Assembly (NCBI GenBank): GCA_903872005.1
Contig: CAIQJD010000710.1
Coordinates: forward strand, 1-5,360
Direction: 5' to 3'
DNA from: an uncultured bacterium
GTDB taxonomy: Bacteria; Chloroflexota; Anaerolineae; JACIWP01
Length of the DNA stretch: 5,360 bases
Made by a program: the position numbers and the translations under genes. The notes under the pieces were generated by a model, which was not told the DNA's origin, did not search any database, and was given only the letters and a program-made list of their open reading frames with translations. Shown here in pieces: positions 4,401 through 5,360 of this stretch (position 1 is its first letter; each line of letters starts with the position of its first letter).

Positions 4401-5360
4401 CTACACCTCTGGGCGCGCCGGCTCCACATGAATGACGATGCGCCCCAGTTCCGGCAGGCGCTTGCGTAATGCCGACTCGGCCTGTTCCGAAATGTAGTGC
4501 GCCTCCTGAATGGACGTCTCGCCGGCCAAATGACAGTGCATGCTCAAATCGCGCCGCCCGTCCGCGCCGACGAGGATGTGGATGTCGTGGGCTGCGCCGG
4601 CCCCGCACAATTGGGCCGTCGTCTCCAGGATGGTCTGGCGCAGGCGCTCATCGGACATGGCGCGGCCGGCCGGCGCGGTGGCCGTCGTCGTGCACATCGG
4701 CTCGATGTGGCTGACAATCTCCGCGTGGTTGCCCAACGTCTTACGCAGGTCGCTTTCGAATTCCGTGACCTGTTGGTGCGCTGCGTCCAGGGTCAGGTCT
4801 TCTTGCACCTCCGTGTGGACATGCAGCGTCAGCCGGCCGCCTAGCTCGTGGATACTCAGGCCGTGCATGTGCAGGCCGTGGGCCTGGGCGGCGGCGCGTA
4901 CCTGCGCTGGCAGGTCGCGCTCGGCCGGCTGGAGCGTATCCACATGGACGATGACGTCGGCCCCCGGCACGGCCGCGCAGATCGCGTCTTCGACCCGCGC
5001 TGCAATGGCGTGGCCTTGCTCCAACGAGAATTGCTCGGAGACAATGATGGTGATGTCCACGAAGGTCTGCGCGCCGGCCTGGCGCACGCGCAACATGCCG
5101 AGATCGCTGACGCCGGCGATGTCTCGCGCCGCCGCCTCGATCTGCGCGCTGACGCCCTGGGGCGCGGAGTCGAGCAGGAAGCTGATGGCGCGCCTGCCCA
5201 GTTGGATGCTGACCCACACGACGATCATCGCCACAATCAGGGCGGCGACGGCATCGGCTTTGGCCAACCAGGGAATGTTGAATTCCCGGCTGGCAAGGAC
5301 GCAGACCAAGCCGGCGATGACTACCGATGAACTCCAAACGTCGGTGCTGAAATGCAGCGC
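4401..5360 (-). CDS. Cation diffusion facilitator (CDF) metal transporter, C-terminal 319 residues, with three cytoplasmic domains
   Basis: The frame is open to the window edge, so the start lies beyond 5360. The visible part begins in the fifth membrane segment with ALHFSTDVWSSS, whose HxxxD (His3, Asp7) matches the metal site of CDF helix 5. Helix 6 follows (about residues 36-54), then a cytoplasmic domain (about 70-145) ending VIVHVDTLQP, as in the YiiP/FieF fold. Two more copies of that domain follow (about 150-222, ending EIVSHIEPM; about 236-315, ending RIVIHVEPA). CDF proteins export divalent cations such as Zn, Fe, Mn or Co by proton antiport and work as dimers joined through this domain. 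A common CDF protein is about 300 residues with one such domain; this one should approach 500. A TTG at 5309 could be mistaken for a start, but the HxxxD motif upstream shows the gene continues. The metal cannot be assigned. comEA follows 35 bp downstream. Confidence 0.93.
   Translation of the reverse strand, partial: ALHFSTDVWSSSVVIAGLVCVLASREFNIPWLAKADAVAALIVAMIVVWVSIQLGRRAISFLLDSAPQGVSAQIEAAARDIAGVSDLGMLRVRQAGAQTFVDITIIVSEQFSLEQGHAIAARVEDAICAAVPGADVIVHVDTLQPAERDLPAQVRAAAQAHGLHMHGLSIHELGGRLTLHVHTEVQEDLTLDAAHQQVTEFESDLRKTLGNHAEIVSHIEPMCTTTATAPAGRAMSDERLRQTILETTAQLCGAGAAHDIHILVGADGRRDLSMHCHLAGETSIQEAHYISEQAESALRKRLPELGRIVIHVEPARPEV
4416..5153 (-). repeat. Three tandem CDF C-terminal domains (protein-level repeat)
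   Basis: Three successive units of about 75-80 residues are encoded at 4926-5153, 4695-4913 and 4416-4655 (reading down the - strand). Each has a beta strand, then a helix with a conserved His (EQGHAIAARVEDAI; DAAHQQVTEFESDL; QEAHYISEQAESAL), then a closing strand ending H-x-(D/E): HVD, HIE, HVE. These His and Asp/Glu positions match by eye the binuclear zinc ligands of the E. coli YiiP domain. Another ligand His seems present in units 2 (MHGLSIHELGG) and 3 (AHDIHILVG) but not in unit 1. Similarity is at the protein level; the DNA copies have diverged, so this is an old duplication. Confidence 0.8.

Noticed and set aside
4366..4608. Longer comEA start at 4608 overlapping the transporter
   Set aside because: The extra 81 residues are Arg/Gly/His-rich with no ComEA similarity; the membrane anchor and ribosome binding site fit ATG 4365.
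4848..5330. Open frame on the + strand (160 codons) opposite the transporter gene
   Set aside because: Asp/Gly/His-rich with no domain or ribosome binding site; antisense shadow.
4741..5337. Second open frame on the - strand within the transporter gene (198 codons)
   Set aside because: Arg/Pro/Gly-rich low-complexity translation, a frame-shifted shadow of the CDF gene.

Overview
The window is a GC-rich bacterial chromosome segment with tightly packed genes, clear AGGAG-type ribosome binding sites and seven protein genes: five on the + strand (two of them overlapping by 4 bp) converging on two on the - strand. The hexamer GCCGGC is strongly over-represented in both coding and non-coding DNA. 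The order upp - dCMP deaminase - WecA/TagO-like transferase occurs in Chloroflexota and in some Firmicutes. With the high GC and the palindromic intergenic repeats, a Chloroflexota (Anaerolineae-like) origin is my best guess. That is an inference; there is no rRNA or other marker here to prove it.

Region 1 (1-1634, + strand) holds the last 21 codons of uracil phosphoribosyltransferase (upp), then a 150-residue dCMP/CMP deaminase (comEB type), translationally coupled by an ATGA overlap to a 346-residue polyprenyl-phosphate sugar-1-phosphate transferase of the MraY/WecA/TagO family. The block joins pyrimidine salvage and dUMP/dTTP supply to the first membrane step of cell-envelope glycan synthesis. 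The transferase keeps its DD, NxxNxxDGxDG and HxHH motifs. It lacks the Asp of the normally conserved FMGD loop, apparently by an in-frame loss of one codon.

Region 2 (1635-3798, + strand) holds a DapA/NanA-superfamily Schiff-base aldolase or lyase of unassigned substrate and a complete CE7 acetyl-xylan esterase / cephalosporin-C deacetylase with an intact Ser-Asp-His triad. The esterase gene lies between two copies, in the same orientation, of a roughly 63-bp palindromic repeat whose arms begin CGTAGCATCGGCCC. The second copy sits between the convergent gene pairs.

Region 3 (3799-5360, - strand) holds a cation diffusion facilitator (CDF) metal transporter, cut by the window edge, followed 35 bp later by a ComEA-like membrane-anchored SLBB + helix-hairpin-helix DNA-binding protein. 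The transporter carries three tandem copies of the CDF cytoplasmic domain instead of the usual one.

No tRNA, rRNA, CRISPR array, transposase or phage gene was seen. The items most worth a second look are the missing catalytic-loop Asp in the transferase, the triple C-terminal domain of the CDF transporter, and the palindromic repeat pair bracketing the esterase.
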